Below are positions 45,726 through 57,914 of a stretch of 64,000 nt of DNA, piece by piece. Source of the stretch: Rhinopomastus cyanomelas (taxonomy: Eukaryota > Chordata > Aves > Bucerotiformes > Rhinopomastidae). A program made the position numbers and the translations under genes. The notes beneath the pieces were generated by a model. The model saw only the letters and a program-made list of their open reading frames with translations, had not been told where the DNA came from and did not search any database. Position 1 is the stretch's first letter. Every line of letters starts with the position of its first letter. The stretch lies in NCBI GenBank assembly GCA_013400115.1, contig VXBP01002343.1, positions 1,264,278-1,328,277 on the forward strand, written 5' to 3'.

Positions 45726-47510
45726 GTCAGCAAAAGAATACAGATCTCTAGCCACTTTCCTAAACCATGGAAAATATCATCTTCTGGACATGCTTATTTC
45801 TCTCCATTGTCTGTATTAGCAACCTACAGTGACTGACTTTAAATCTGATTTTCGCATTTTATTCAATTCTCACAAATGCCAGTTTCTGAAGAGATTCAAT
45901 CAACAGAAGAAATATTACTGTGTGTATCTTGGGAGGAATCTACTGTATCAGAGACCAAAATTAATCCAGGATTCATATCATGCAAACGAAAACAGACATT
46001 TTAGAGAGAAATGAGGATTACTCAGAGAAATTTTATGAGGATGCTTCACTCCATGAATTTTCATACAGAATACAAGTAGAAAAGCTATGAACTACACAGC
46101 TTTCACTCCTGTTTCTACATTCTTTTTTAGAGAGCAAATAATAAAGATATGTTTGGATGCTAGAATGAATTGTGCAATAGATCTGATGCAGCACTCTGCT
46201 GACCAAAAGCAGCACAACATTCACACACAACCAATATGCGAAAGCAATTTGAGTCTCACTTTCTGATGAGGATGATGGCTGCTTCTGGTAAATTTAAAGC
46301 AAATTTCCAATGCACCTGCAGTCAAGGACACAGTTTAAATACATACGAGAAAATTCTCATAAGACAAAAAATAGTAATTACACTTAACGAAGACAAAACT
46401 TTACTCTTCTTGACCAAAAAATATGATAAAGTGGGGTAGAGAAAGGGTCTATAAATCTTAAGGCATCAAAATTAACATCCTTGTAGCTTCTAATTTTAGT
46501 ACTGATATTTTTAAAAATTATAGTCATCAACCAGTTAAAGACCTTTATGTAAGAGATTTCTTGTACGTGGACTGTCCCATGCAAGTTTGTTTATGTATTT
46601 TTCAGTGATGACTGCTACACAAAAGTGTAGCTCATTAATTCTGGAAAAAATACAGCTTGATAATTGGCTTCCATGAGCTGGCACCGCAGCATTACAGGCA
46701 GAAAACTTCCAGTGGTCCAGTGCACACAGTTCTGGTACACTTCAATGCTTGGAAGTCACCGAAGGATGGAAGAGTAATTGTCAAATAAAACAAACTTTAA
46801 TGAATCTCCAAAAGGAAAAGTTATATGCATCTACTAATTTAATACAGCCAAAGGGAAAGAACAAAAATTAAAACCAATCCTCAACCAAAAAAGACAGAAG
46901 CAGCCATGCACGTACTCTGTGAAATCAAAACACAGATAAAGGAAAGGAAAACAACACAATATGGAAAGCACTGAGAACAGTTATCACAGTGTACGTTGTT
47001 TAACAACTTTTAGCAAGGATATTTTTTCTTGCAAAGGCAAAGTTCATGAAACACATGCATTTCTAGGCTTGATTTTCAGCAGCAAGGCAAAAACAAAGCA
47101 AGCTGGAACTCCATAAAGTACCATATGCTTTTCAGAAACAGAAGTGTCAGAACCAAAGCTGATGAAAATCATTTAGGAATCCAGGCTACATCTTCAGCAT
47201 TTTATTTCTGCTGTGACTCCACGTATGCAAATATTCTGAAAGCCAAAAAGGGATTCTCAGAATTCTTTCATTTGCTTTTATGGACATCTATTGCTCTGGT
47301 GATTGAAAGCTTCCTCTTACAGTAGCAGATTAGTAATAAAGTTAAGATCAAAGGTATAAATATTTAAACAAATTTGCTTCAGAACTACTAACTTGTAGAT
47401 TTGATGCCAACTATCTATTTCAGTTCAAAGACTCTGCACTTAAATTGAGACATTATATATAGATAAAGTGAACAGTACTACATATATGCAGAAACGACAT
47501 ATACAGACAA
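45726..47510. other. Intronic stretch without recognised features
   Basis: AT-rich sequence; no exon or repeat family is recognised. Confidence 0.4.
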
Positions 47511-47705
47511 TCACAGAATCGTGTTGGTTGGGGGAGACATTTATCATGTCCAATCATTAACCCCAACACTGCCAGGTCATCACTAAATCATGTTCCTGTG
47601 TACTCACTCAGTGAATTTTCTGCAAAACCCTCTAATCATTTAAACCTCTGAATAAAGTTTGGAGGACAATCAGCCAGCTTCCCAACTTGGAAGTATTTCT
47701 TTGTC
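47511..47705 (-). repeat. CR1 LINE 3' fragment
   Basis: Reverse CR1: TCACAGAATCGTGTTGGTTG, CATGTCCAATCATTAACCCC, CAACACTGCCAGGTCATCAC, TAAATCATGTTCCTG. It matches the subfamily whose sense end reads GGGTTAACGGTTGGACT; the 5' part decays after about 47600. Confidence 0.8.
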
Positions 47706-48189
47706 ACTGTAACTTGCTAAGAAATAAAGCTGACTGAAGGTTAAACACTGTGTGTCCAGTTCCCCCAGGAAAAGGAAATGGTTAGCATGTATTAAGCTAC
47801 ATTGAGATAACTATTTACCTTTCTGGTAATGAAGGATGCAAACGTTATGTAGGGATGTCTCACTCTGCAACTGTTAGTTGCAGATCTAGTGGGAAAGTGT
47901 AGAGAGGGTCCAGAACCCCAGGGTTGCTGCAGACTCATGACAACAACTTACTGATTTGTCTTGGAATAGCACTGAGTGCTGCAGAAACTTTCCAAAACAA
48001 TTTAAGTCTCTCTAATATCCGGAAAACAAAGTACATTAAAGTAAGTAGTTTGAACTCCTACCTTCTCATTTTCCTCTCAAACATGAATTTACCTCCTCCC
48101 ACCAAATCAGGGTTCATCTAATCAAGCACATTCTTCCTGTCCAGCCTCACAACAATCAGTAAAGCCTCACTGTTGCAGCTACCTCCTTA

Positions 48190-48660
48190 CATAGAATCAT
48201 AGAATCATGATAAAACTCTCACTGACACACAGATACACAGACCTTTACGGGTTGGAAGGGACCTCCAGAGGTCATCAAGTCCAACACGCCTGCTCGAGCA
48301 GAATCATGGAATCTACTACAGGTTACACAGAAATGCATCTTAAAAGTCTCCAGAGAAGTAGACTCCACAACCTCAGTGGGCAGCCTGTTCCAATGCTCAG
48401 TCACCCTTACAGTAATGAAGCTTTTCCTCATATTGAGGTGGAACTTCCTGTGCTCCAACTTACATCTATTGCCCCATGTCCTATCACAGGGCGCAAGTAA
48501 AAAGAGATTATCTCTTTCTTCTTGACACCCAGTCTTCATGTATTTATGGAGAGTGATTAAATACCCTTGTAAACGTCTCCTCTCCAAGCTGAAACGTCCT
48601 AGTTCTCTCAATCTCTCCTCATAAGGCAAGCACTCCACTCCCTCACGAGCTTTTGTCCTC
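48190..48660 (-). repeat. CR1 LINE 3' part with long open ORF2 end
   Basis: Minus-strand translation gives LPYEERLRELGRFSLERRRL, HRKFHLNMRKSFITVRVTEH and WNRLPTEVVESTSLETFK in one uninterrupted frame, the CR1 ORF2 C terminus. The tail ATAGAATCATAGAATCATG is at 48190. About 28 bp of CA-rich sequence (48212-48240) are inserted just inside the tail. Weaker CR1 similarity may continue to about 48768. Confidence 0.92.
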
Positions 48661-48768
48661 TTATCATGTTTTCTCAGTGTCACTTGGTTTCTACCAACTT
48701 CTATAGAATTTCTTTGTACTTCATTCACAACCTTACCGCCAGAACATAAGTACATTACCCAGTCATGT

Positions 48769-50631
48769 TGAACACAGTGATGAAAAGGTACAAAAGCATT
48801 ATTTCTGTGCTTAACAGAGGTGGAGTAGTTCATGGGCTGCTTCTTTGCGTTTGCTTTTCACCAGCTCTATCCGGTAATACTAACAGTTGTCCTTTGTCCT
48901 GTGGGACACAGAACAGCCTGTCTCCTGCAGCAGCACTGAGTAGCATTTGAGCATCCTCATGGTTTAAGCTCCCCATGTTTTCTGTTTGAACACACACACA
49001 TTTGTCTAACTCTGTGGACTGTTTTGTTTTAAAACATGGTGGGAAGTTACAGCCTTAACCTGATCAGACACTCCTGCTATTTGAAGCATATGACCTTTCA
49101 TTTTAACATGTTCAAATATTTGCACTGCTATTTCACAGTCAAACTCCTAGCAGAGCTTCAAGTATTTGAAATAGATGATCTTGAAGATTGATAAATGGTT
49201 CCAGAAAAGTACTAAGAGGTCTGTTTTCAGTTGGTAACTCAGCTACGCAGCACCCAGAACACGTCACAATTATTAGAACAGTTCATTCTGCTAGGATGCA
49301 AGGAGGGGGGAATTGATGAAAAAATCCTCAGATGTTTTACAACTGAACAAAAACGTGCGAGTTTAGGATACAGTTAATTAGGCTGATATAGGAAATGACA
49401 ACATATAAAAAAACTACTTAAATAATGAATTCTGTACTAGGTTTTCAGTCAGGACAGACAGAAACTAACTGGAATAAGGTACAGTCCAACCTATATACAA
49501 TGAAGACAGAAGAACATACAGATTTATTTATATGGACCAAAGAGCTGTTAATATTGCAGGAACACTGCAACGTTCTGTCAGCACTCACGATATCTTTTAT
49601 AGATGATGCAATCCAACAGCAATACGATGATGTACACTCTTATGAAAGAACCTGGAGAAGCAGCGTTTGTACTTTAAGGAAGTAAACCCTACAGAACACG
49701 TGTACTGCAACTACAGATAGAACACGCTCAGAAAAATCAGCAACTCCATCGTGAAGGCAAAAGCCTTCATGCTGCTTCTAGGTTCAAAGTTACAAGAAAA
49801 AATAAAAGGCATACAGTGAACTAATATTCAGCTTAAAATATCTCGCAAAAAATACGAAGGCCTGGAATTACAATGTTTTATGTGTGAATACATCACTTGA
49901 GAGTATCTGCCCATTGTATCAGCAGGCTCCGCAACACAAACATAACAAATAATTTTAAGACCCTTACACATAAATAATGGCCTGCCTGACCTTTTTGTGG
50001 CCTAAGTCTTAACCAGGAGACTTTGACAGAGCAAGCAGTAATTGCAATTGTGGATTCCCCATATCTCAGATACACAAAGTATTTTCTACTTGGTGATGAC
50101 TTTTAAATAACCAGACACACAAAAAGGGCTTCCAGCAAAGTTTCCTGCCTCTGCAGATTGTACATGAGTCATGGATCAGATGTAAAGAAAAGGCAGGAAA
50201 TGAAAGTCACAACAGCAAACATTTGACAACACTGTGATGTAACTGGTAGTTGTCACAAAATAAGGAAAGAAATAGACTTTATAAATAACAGAATCTGATC
50301 AATGCTTTCCCAAGATTCTTTTTTTTTTTAAAAACAACCATTACTGCTACCAGTTCCACTTTAGAAAGTAGTATTAATGAGCATTTTTTTTTAAAGAAAG
50401 CATGTATTATGCTTCACCCTTAAAAAGATTAACCCACATAAATTCATTTATTTGAAGAAATTATTTGATAGCTTTCCAGCTTTATTCTTGCTTGGCCAGG
50501 GAAAGAGACATTTAATTAAAAAGTATCCTGAAAACAACACTTAAGCTCATATCTGACTGAAAATTTTACACTATTGCAGAGTAAGTTTGACAGCACACTC
50601 TGACAGACCGATTTTGGGGGAAGGTAGAACA
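48769..50631. other. Intronic stretch without recognised features
   Basis: No exon, RNA gene or repeat family is recognised. A T10 run lies at about 50320. Confidence 0.4.
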
Positions 50632-51297
50632 AGTAACTCCGTCTCCACCATCTTTGAAAGGTCATGGTGAATAGGGGAGGTTCCCAAGGATTGTAAGAAA
50701 ACAATTGTCATTGCAATCTTCCAAAAAGGGCAAGAAGGAACATCCAGAGAGCTACAGGCCAGTCAACATCACCTTCAGTTGTGGGAGGATGAGCAAGCAA
50801 ACCTTCCTTGAAGCCATTTCCAAACATTTTAAAGACACTAGAAGCAGTCAGAATGGATTCACTAATGAGAGCGCCTGACAAACCTGGATTGCCGTCTACA
50901 ACGAAATTACAAGCTTGAGGAACGACGGGACCACAGGTCCTGTTTATCATTATTTTTGCACAGCTTTTGAGACTGTCTTATGTAACAGCTTCACACAGAA
51001 ATTGATGAAATACACGCTGAACACAGGCGTTAGGATGGACTTAAAATGTTTGAACTGCCAGTCTCAAAGGGTTGTGATCACCAAAGTTCAGCAGGAGACC
51101 ATTCTTGGTTCATCTAACCTAGTGGCTGATGCTGTGGCAGATAATGTTTAAAAAGCTATCTTTAAAGCTTAGATGATGGGACAGAATGTACCTTTAACGA
51201 GTTTGCAAGTGATAAAAAGTTGGGAGGAGTGGCTGATAGTACTGCGCAGCTACACTCTCATCCAGAAGGACCTTGACAAACAGAAGATTTAGGCCAG
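50632..51297 (+). repeat. Old CR1 LINE, left part, interrupted by an LTR
   Basis: Sense CR1 ORF2 sequence with lost frames: ACCATCTTTGAAAGGTCATG, GGTTCCCAAGGATTG, TTCCAAAAAGGGCAAGAAGG, GAGAGCTACAGGCCAGTCAA, ATCACCTTCAG, then GAGTTTGCAAGTGATAAAAAG and GGACCTTGACAAACAGA. It covers the RT region and downstream part and breaks at GGCCAG (51292-51297). Confidence 0.85.
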
Positions 51298-52004
51298 TGT
51301 GCTGGTTTGAGACAGAACAGAGCTAATTCTGTTCAGTAATTTTACTTTTCAGCTCAGTCTGTTCTAAGTAACTGCACTTTCTAAAGTTAACGGCGTATTT
51401 GTGCAGTCAGTGTCGTCTGCTACAAGAGACAGTGCTTGATGTTTACTGTTAATGCTGATGTTGTTACCAAGGACTGATATGCAGAAAGGTTCTTGCTTAT
51501 ACTTGCTTCTACGAAGGCCAAGATCACCGCTACACCTGTGTGGCATGTTTGGAGTGCAGTAAGCAAGAGGCCGCACCTATGGGAAGGACTGGACAGGACA
51601 GGGGACTCTGAACTGACCAACAAGGTGTTCCATCCCATATATGTTCATATTCGCTATCAATCTGGGTGATCACAAAAGTCAGTCTCTTTTCTTCAGTGTC
51701 TGGAGTCTTAGGATGACTTCTCACTCTGCATTTGATCCTGATTGAGGCATTCCTGAATCCCATTTCAGAATTCAGCTCTTGAATTTGGTTCCCTTCTGCC
51801 ACTGAGTTGAGTATGGAACTACCCCAGCACAACCGCCACCAGGAGTGGTCATGTTGTTGTTATTATTATCTCATTAAAGCAGTTTTAGTTTTCTTTTCCA
51901 GTTCTTAAGTCTTTCACCCTTACTTCCCTCTCCCTATTGGGAAGGGAGAGGGGTTAATAGCATCTATCATTTGTTTAGTGGTTGGTCCAGATTTAATCCT
52001 TGAG
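51298..52004 (+). mobile_element. Solo LTR of an endogenous retrovirus (ERVK-like)
   Basis: About 707 bp begin TGTGCTGGTTTGAGACAGAA, a start typical of avian class II (ERVK-type) LTRs. A poly(A) signal ATTAAA is at 51873-51878, followed by a T-rich stretch and an end near TTTAATCCTTGAG. No gag, pol or env sequence is attached, so it is a solo LTR left by recombination. It lies inside a CR1; the flanks GGCCAG (51292-51297) and AACCAG (52005-52010) could be a decayed 6-bp target duplication. Class assignment is by recall, and the exact right end is uncertain by a few bases. It is in antisense orientation to FNDC3A. Confidence 0.7.
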
Positions 52005-52405
52005 AACCAGCAGAAATCTCGAAGTTCGAAACAGGGAAATGCAGAGTTCTGTATTTTAGAAAGAATAACCTATGCACAGAACACACTGGAGACTTACTGT
52101 CTGGAAAACAACTTTTCAGAAAACCAGTATTAGTCAAGTGAAATGGGAGCCAACCTGAGTTGGAAGAGCACTGCCAGCAGCTCAGGGGAAGCAATTCCAC
52201 TGAACTCTGAAAAATTATTTCACTATGAAGGTGTGTTAAATATTGGGGAACAAACTACCAGAGAGGCTGTGAAGACCCTTGGAGATACACAAAAGCCAAC
52301 TGGACATGCTCCTAGGTGACCTGCTCTAGCTGACCCTCTCCGAGTGAGGGAAAGCTGGACTGCATCATCTCCAGAAGGACAATCTCAAGGGCTGCAATAC
52401 ATCTA
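52005..52405 (+). repeat. Old CR1 LINE, right part
   Basis: It resumes the CR1 interrupted at 51297: AGCAGAAATCTCGAAGTTCG, GGGAAATGCAGAGTTCTG, AAGAATAACCTATGCACAG. A degraded 3' region follows, with CTAGGTGACCTGCTCTAGC, GCTGGACTGCATCATCTCC and GGACAATCTCAAGGGCTGC. The terminal repeat tail is decayed. Confidence 0.8.
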
Positions 52406-53150
52406 TAAGAATTTTTAAACAACAATAATAAAAAAAAAGAATACGCACAACTGGGTAAAGAAGGAAACGCTGGTGGTGTATTTAGATTTATCAGCTCCTT
52501 TCTCTATATTTAAGATTCCCCTATATTGTGAAGGCCTCACTACAGCTCAAACCTTATCTCATGAACTGTTCTAACCTATTCTCCAGTCTCATTTTAGAGT
52601 TCATCCGTGTTATTACCCTGCAAATGAATTCCTCTTTACAATAAATATTTCTTCTGCATAAAGATCAAACATGGGAACGGCAGACTCTAAGAGACTTCCC
52701 CATATCATTAAGTTCACTCTCTTTTATCACAAGCAAAGATCTCTCAATCCATTCAGATATTTCACTCCTCTCCCACTGGAAGCTGCTCCAGAACTGTGCT
52801 TATCTGAGGATTAAAATATTCTACCCTAGGTTAAAAGGACATGGAGAATGCATTTGTTTTTGCCAACATTTCTTCCTCACTGGAGTTGACCTTTCTCAAG
52901 TTTTCTGAACCCATAATAACAAGTTTTTCTAGCACCCTGGCTGGTTTCATCTGAAAAAACCCAACATTGGAACTTCCAGGCAGACACTTATACAAAAGCA
53001 AGTCCCACCATTCAAGACACTTATCTGTAAGCAACTGCAGAAAAATATTCCAGGCGAAGGTTTACTATCTTTTACAGTGTCAATATGTCAATGCCATTGC
53101 TAGAAGAAGTAAAAAGAAAAAATATTAAAAAAAATTTGAAATTTCCTTAC
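52406..53150. other. Intronic stretch before the start-codon exon
   Basis: AT-rich sequence without a recognised family. The part 52500-52860 has the texture of an old LINE in reverse orientation (for example GAATTCCTCTTTACAATAAA) but could not be assigned. Confidence 0.35.
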
Positions 53151-53252
53151 CTGTTGTGCTCCATCCCCACTAACAATAGGGGAAGTTAGAAGAGGGATGT
53201 CACTACTTATAATTGAAGTGGTATCCAGTAATGGTGGATGTTCTGCCATCAT
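53151..53252 (-). CDS. FNDC3A: FNDC3A first coding exon (start codon exon)
   Basis: Read on the minus strand, this exon encodes 34 codons beginning MMAEHPPLLDTTSIISSD and ending SGDGAQQ. It closely resembles the N terminus of vertebrate FNDC3A. The donor after 53151 is GTAAGG. The likely acceptor is the TTTGCAG just above 53279, so 53253-53279 would be 5' UTR. Two ATGs are in tandem (53252 and 53249); the second has the better context (A at -3, G at +4) and matches the mammalian start. The exon ends in phase 0 and joins in frame to the exon at 29762-29837. From family knowledge, FNDC3A is an ER/Golgi-associated membrane protein with a proline-rich N terminus, a series of fibronectin III domains and a C-terminal membrane anchor; mouse mutants lose Sertoli-spermatid adhesion. 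This exon is part of the cytosolic-type N-terminal tail and contains no FN3 domain. Confidence 0.93.
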
Positions 53253-53279
53253 TGACGGTACACTAATTCACAAGATCAC
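53253..53279 (-). other. FNDC3A: FNDC3A 5' UTR part of the start-codon exon
   Basis: These 27 bases sit between the best acceptor (CAG at 53280-53282 read on the minus strand, preceded by a short T/G-rich tract) and the first ATG. An in-frame stop (TAG) lies shortly before the ATG, so the reading frame is closed upstream. The boundary is a prediction; an AG nearer the ATG could be used instead. Confidence 0.6.
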
Positions 53280-53666
53280 CTGCAAAGCACAAGTACCCAA
53301 ATGGTTAAACTATACAAACATTTCTGCATTATCACCCTTAAAGAACAATCTCTCTTTAAAATATAATAAACGTGAAGTTAGATGTCATCTAGAAAGTATG
53401 TTTGTGCACGATTCCAGCAATCACGTAAACCAGAAGCTGCGTTTTGCCAGCCAGCAGACTCCTTATTTACACAGAGGGTGGTTGAGAGCCCTCTAGCGGC
53501 TGAACCTTAGAAGACGATACTTCACATAGTCCGGGATCCGGCTCTTTCAACTTCGACTGCAAACCAAGATTTCGTCCAAGTTGGACTGGCTCTGCTGACA
53601 AAATGTCTACTGGGGTGGGGGAAAACAGCAGCAGTTGCCTTAGAACTTATATATTATACTGTTCTT

Positions 53667-53728
53667 TGCAGGGGGATTGGACTAGATGATCTTTCGAGGT
53701 CCCTTCCAATCTGTAATGATTCTATGAT
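53667..53728 (+). repeat. Short CR1 3'-tail fragment
   Basis: TGCAGGGGGATTGGACTAGA and TCTTTCGAGGTCCCTTCC, ending TGATTCTATGATA. Only the last 60 bp of a CR1 of the 27357 type are present. Confidence 0.9.
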
Positions 53729-54905
53729 ATGAGACTGGTAAAACCCAAGATCTATGAACTCAGACACTATTTCCTTTTTGTAATCATCAACCTGCTTCTT
53801 CTCCTGTTATAATGAGACATTTATTTTAGGAACAAGTAATTACTAGTAAATGTCCAAGTAAATCAGAAATTTTAAAAAGTTAAAAAAAAATCTTTTGCAC
53901 AATCTGACTTGTCTTTACTTTTAACATGTATTAAACCCAGAATTCAAGCTGTGTCATTGTGATACCCAGCTTGGGTAAGGCTTGGAGATTAGAAAAAAGA
54001 GGAATGCCTGCATACAAAATTATAATCCTCATAACTATATTATGAAAAGCCCTCACTAAGGCATGCTGTAAAGTTACATAAACTCCGAAGAGAAGAAAAC
54101 AAGTCACACAGGCAGGCAAGACCCACTTCAGCTGTGCCAGGTTTCAAGTAACTGTGTTAACAGAAAGCAGGATTCAGACGAGCATTCCTTCCAATTACAC
54201 CAAGGAGTCAGAAGTAATGTGTTTTATGATATTTTTTGCTAATTCTATATGAAGAATGGAAGGAAGAATTATAACTAGAAAAGCTGAAGATTAACTTTTT
54301 TTCCGTGCTGGAAGTATGTATTGCAAGTCTAATAAGCTGCTTTTGAATCACTAATCTACACTGGGTTAGTCTGCTGGCCTTAACTCCATCCCAGACATCT
54401 TTAAAGTAAAAGAATTAGGTCCACAAGAATAAAGAAAACTGTATTTCTTAACAAAACAACAAGACAGATGGAAAGAATTTGCTAGAGATGAATAGTACAT
54501 TCAGATTTCCCACAAGTTAATCACATTTTGCACCTAAAACCAGTGCTTAACATGAAACATAAAGATTAAGCTGAGAATAAGCTTGTATAGGCTTTCTAAA
54601 GCACAACTACCTCTCTTATCCAGTACTTCCAGTAGCCTGGTAAAAGTTAAGTAGGTACAATTTTAAAGTACACAGCCTACCAGTAATGTTACAGGCTTGT
54701 AAAGTTTTGCCTTGACATTATGTGGCTAAAGAATCTCCCTACAAACACTTCTGAACTTCTAACACAGATATGCTGTCTGCTCCTAAACCCAGATGCTTAC
54801 TAGTTACGGCATGTAACTCACTTTAAATGAAGAGATAACTGATAAAACTCAAGGAGTGATGAAATCAGCTTAATGACACTGATAATAAGTTCTAGAGATT
54901 ATATT
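53729..54905. other. Intronic stretch without recognised features
   Basis: No exon or repeat family is recognised. Confidence 0.4.
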
Positions 54906-55010
54906 TCACAGTATCACAGTATTACCAAGGTTGGAAGAGACCTCATAGATCATCAAGTCCAACCTGTTACCACAGAGCTCAAGGCTAGACCATGGCACCA
55001 AGCGCCACGT
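54906..55010 (-). repeat. CR1 3'-end fragment
   Basis: Reverse CR1: TCACAGTATCACAGTATTACC, AAGGTTGGAAGAGACCTCAT, ATCATCAAGTCCAACCTG, CAAGGCTAGACCATGGCACC. The CACAGTATCACAGT tail marks a subfamily different from the ATTCTATG ones. Confidence 0.88.
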
Positions 55011-55371
55011 TTGATTAACCTAAAGAGCTGCTGTTACAGCTGTACTACTCAGAAGCATTCTCAAACTATCTCCGTTGCACCCAACCAACTGCTTTTGATG
55101 GTTTGCCCCTCTAAGGCTGATGCTGTTGTGCATCTCCTCTCAGTTGCAATCCATAGTACGGTGCTGTCAGTTCAAGACTCACGCAGAACAAAGACTTCAC
55201 CTTTTCCAGACAATGCTTTTTAAAAGCACTGTAAGCCGCCTCCAAACAGCTGCACAAATACAGTCCGCCCATGTCACTCCCACACTAAAGGGAAAACTAC
55301 CAACATGGAAAAAACAATTCTGAAGTCGTATTTACTTTCCTGATATACTCTGCAAAGGTAAACACTGGTGA

Positions 55372-55778
55372 AAAAATGCCTCTAGGTTATCTCTCTTACA
55401 AGGAAAAGTTAAAAAGGTGGGACTATTTAGCCTTGAGAAGACTAAGAGAAGACCTTACCCAGGTCTATAAATACCTGAAGGGTGGGAATAGGGAGGATGG
55501 AGCCAGATTGTTTCCAGCTGTGCCCAGAGATAGGACAAGGGCCAATGGGCAGAAGCTGGAACAGAGGAAGTTTCATTTAGAAATAAGGAAAAAGTTATTA
55601 CTGTACAGATGACACAACACTGGAACAGGCTGCCCAGAGAGGTTGTGGAGTCACCTTCTCCGGAGACACTCAGAACCTACCTGTGTAATGTGCTGTAGGC
55701 AATCTTGCTTCAGTGTAGGAGTCAGACTACATGATCTTTAGAGGTCCCTACCAGCTCCAATAATTCTGTGACTCTGTA
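55372..55778 (+). repeat. CR1 LINE 3' fragment
   Basis: Sense CR1: CTCTTACAAGGAAAAG, TAAATACCTGAAGGGTGGG, then ORF2 words DGARLFPAVPRDRTRANGQK and EQRKFHLEIRKKLL. It continues through CTGGAACAGGCTGCCCAGAG and CTACATGATCTTTAGAGGTC to the tail AATTCTGTGACTCTGTAA. Confidence 0.92.
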
Positions 55779-56971
55779 AAACCGAACTGTGATCACTTCA
55801 GAATTCATTACTGCTTACGCCAAGTCATTTATACCAGCTTAGACAGACTAATTGGTCTCCCAAGCAACGAGGACAAGTTTTATATTCCTAGGTTACTTTA
55901 AAAGCTTTCTCACTCATCAAAAGATCCTCCAGGCTACACTCAGACCCCACTGCTTCTGCAGGTGACAGAGGGATCATGAAAGTCACTTGGATCATCTTTC
56001 AAGCTAGTGAATTTGATGGTAAGCTTCCCAAGATATTATCTAACGACCATTTAATGTAAGATGAATGCATAGCCTGGAAGTAGGTTAGAATGAAGGTATT
56101 CCCCCTGCCATGAGAGCTACAACAAGGCTTGCTTTTGTGGCAAATCTTGATCTTACAGCTCTGAATGCACTCCTATCTGAAGTGTCACAGTCAGAAAGGT
56201 AATTCCAATACTCTAAGCTATAAAACAACACAGAGACTAAGCTGGCTTCAATTTCCCCAGGTTTAAATTGGATCCAGCTCATCGTTTCCAAGCCACCATG
56301 CTAATGACTAGTCTTTTATATTGGAAAGCAACTTACTTTAACATACACGATGACTTTTGACTGAATTCATAATTTAGGATGCACTCAGAGCTATCACAAT
56401 TTATTAGGCACAAATGCAAACAAGTCAATCAAATTGGACAAAGGTAAGAATTAAACAATCCAAACTGCCTCAAATATGACTGTCATGACAACCTGTTCAG
56501 CCAACACAGCAGCTGTTTATAGCTAACATTTGGTCTTAAGTTCACTCATTTGGCCTCTCACACTGTTGTTTAATGATTTGATTTGTATGAAAAATAGGTT
56601 CCTGCAGGCACCTAAGTGCTCAGGTGGGCACACAGCCCTTAGTGCTGTAACTGGGACACAGCTGAACTCCATTCTGTGATTCTATGTCTATTCTATGGGA
56701 TCCAAGTGTTTTGATTTATTCTGGCGATGAAGCATGCTGCTCATCGATAAACCCTGACAGGAGATACTAGGTATAGTGTTATTCCTGACACCCTCTATAA
56801 CAATAATAAAAGTGCTACCTGTCAGACCGTGTAATCAATCTAGGGACAAAGAAAAATAAATCAATGCTTTCTTGACAAAACAATATTAGATTTCTCTGCA
56901 ATGCCACTGAACTAGTCTTGATGAGTAAGGAAAGCTTTAAACTTCACACCAATCTGGGCCTATGCTATGTG
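55779..56971. other. Intronic stretch, one tail-like phrase
   Basis: Unrecognised except for ATTCTGTGATTCTATGTC at about 56671-56690, which resembles a CR1 tail without a convincing body upstream. Confidence 0.4.
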
Positions 56972-57440
56972 TATCATCAAAAGAAGGGCAACTCGATTAG
57001 TTAAGGGGCTGGAAGATAAGCCCTATCTGGAGAGGCTGAGGGAGCTGGGTTTGTTTAGTCTGGAAACAAGGAGGTTCAAGGGTGACCTTATCGCTGTCTA
57101 TAACTATCTGAAAGGTGGCTGTAGTCAGACAGGGGTTGGTCTTTTCTCCCTGGCCACTGGAGACAAGACAAGGGGTCATAGTCTTAAGCTCCATCAGGGG
57201 AGGTTTAGACTTGACATTAGGAAAAGATTTTTCACTGAAATAGTGATCTGGTCTTGGAATGGGCTGCCCACAGAGGTGGTTGAGTCACTAACCCTGGAGG
57301 TGTTCAAGGTTAGGCTGGATGAGGTGCTGAGTGGCATGATCTAGATGTTAGATGTTAGGATTACTGGGTTTTTTTGGATTTAGGTTGGACTGGATGATCT
57401 TTAAGGTCTTTTCCAACCTTATCATTACTGTGATACTGTG
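56972..57440 (+). repeat. CR1 LINE 3' fragment with open ORF2 end
   Basis: A continuous frame from about 56967 to 57341 encodes the CR1 ORF2 C terminus: EDKPYLERLRELGLFSLETR, GDLIAVYNYLKGGCSQ, LHQGRFRLDIRKRFFTE, GLPTEVVESLTLEVFKVRLD and a stop. The 3' UTR follows, with GGACTGGATGATCTTTAAGG and the tail ATTACTGTGATACTGTGA. It has few changes, so it is among the younger copies. Confidence 0.93.
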
Positions 57441-57668
57441 AAAAGCCTTCTTCCTATCAGTAGTCAAGAGGCAGCATCCTGTATAAGGCAGTGCACATCA
57501 TCTCGTCATACAGCAAGACATGGTATGTCCACTATTTGCAGGAGCCTTTTCTTTTTAGTTATGAGGACAAACAGAGACAGATGGAAATTCGAAAAGGGAG
57601 AAGTAGTGTGTGGCAAAAGGGGGGACAAACAAGATAAAACGGATAAAATGTTGGCATGAGTGCTGTTG

Positions 57669-57914
57669 GCATGAAGCTGGAACACAGGAGGTTCCACATA
57701 AACATGAGAAGGAACTTCTTCACAGTGAGGCTGATGGAGCACTGGAACAGGCTGCCCAGGGAGACTGTGGAGTCTCCTTCACTGGAGACGGTTAAGATCT
57801 GCCTGCATGTGTTCCTGTGTGACCTGGTGTAGGTGATCCTGCTGTGTGAGGGGGATTGGACTAGATGATCTTTAGAGGTCCCTTCCAATCCCTAATGATT
57901 CCATGATTCTATGA
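57669..57914 (+). repeat. CR1 LINE 3' fragment
   Basis: Sense CR1 of the 3424/27357 subfamily: ATGAAGCTGGAACACAGG, TGAGAAGGAACTTCTTCAC, CACTGGAACAGGCTGCCC, GAGGGGGATTGGACTAGATG, tail TTCCATGATTCTATGA. It is 5'-truncated at 57669. Confidence 0.93.

Larger units (their letters stand above)
29838..53150 (-). other. FNDC3A: FNDC3A intron of 23,313 bp
   Basis: The intron lies between the start-codon exon and the VILVQVNPGE exon. It is phase 0, with GTAAGG at the donor (53150) and TTTTAAG at the acceptor (29838). It is CR1-poor between 34.6 and 45.0 kb and has CR1 and LTR sequence towards the 5' end. Confidence 0.9.

Noticed and set aside
48219..48833. 204-codon minus-strand ORF as a host gene
   Set aside because: It is the CR1 ORF2 C terminus, running through into flanking DNA at both ends.
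52500..52860. Possible ancient LINE in reverse orientation
   Set aside because: Texture is suggestive but I could not line up ordered consensus blocks.
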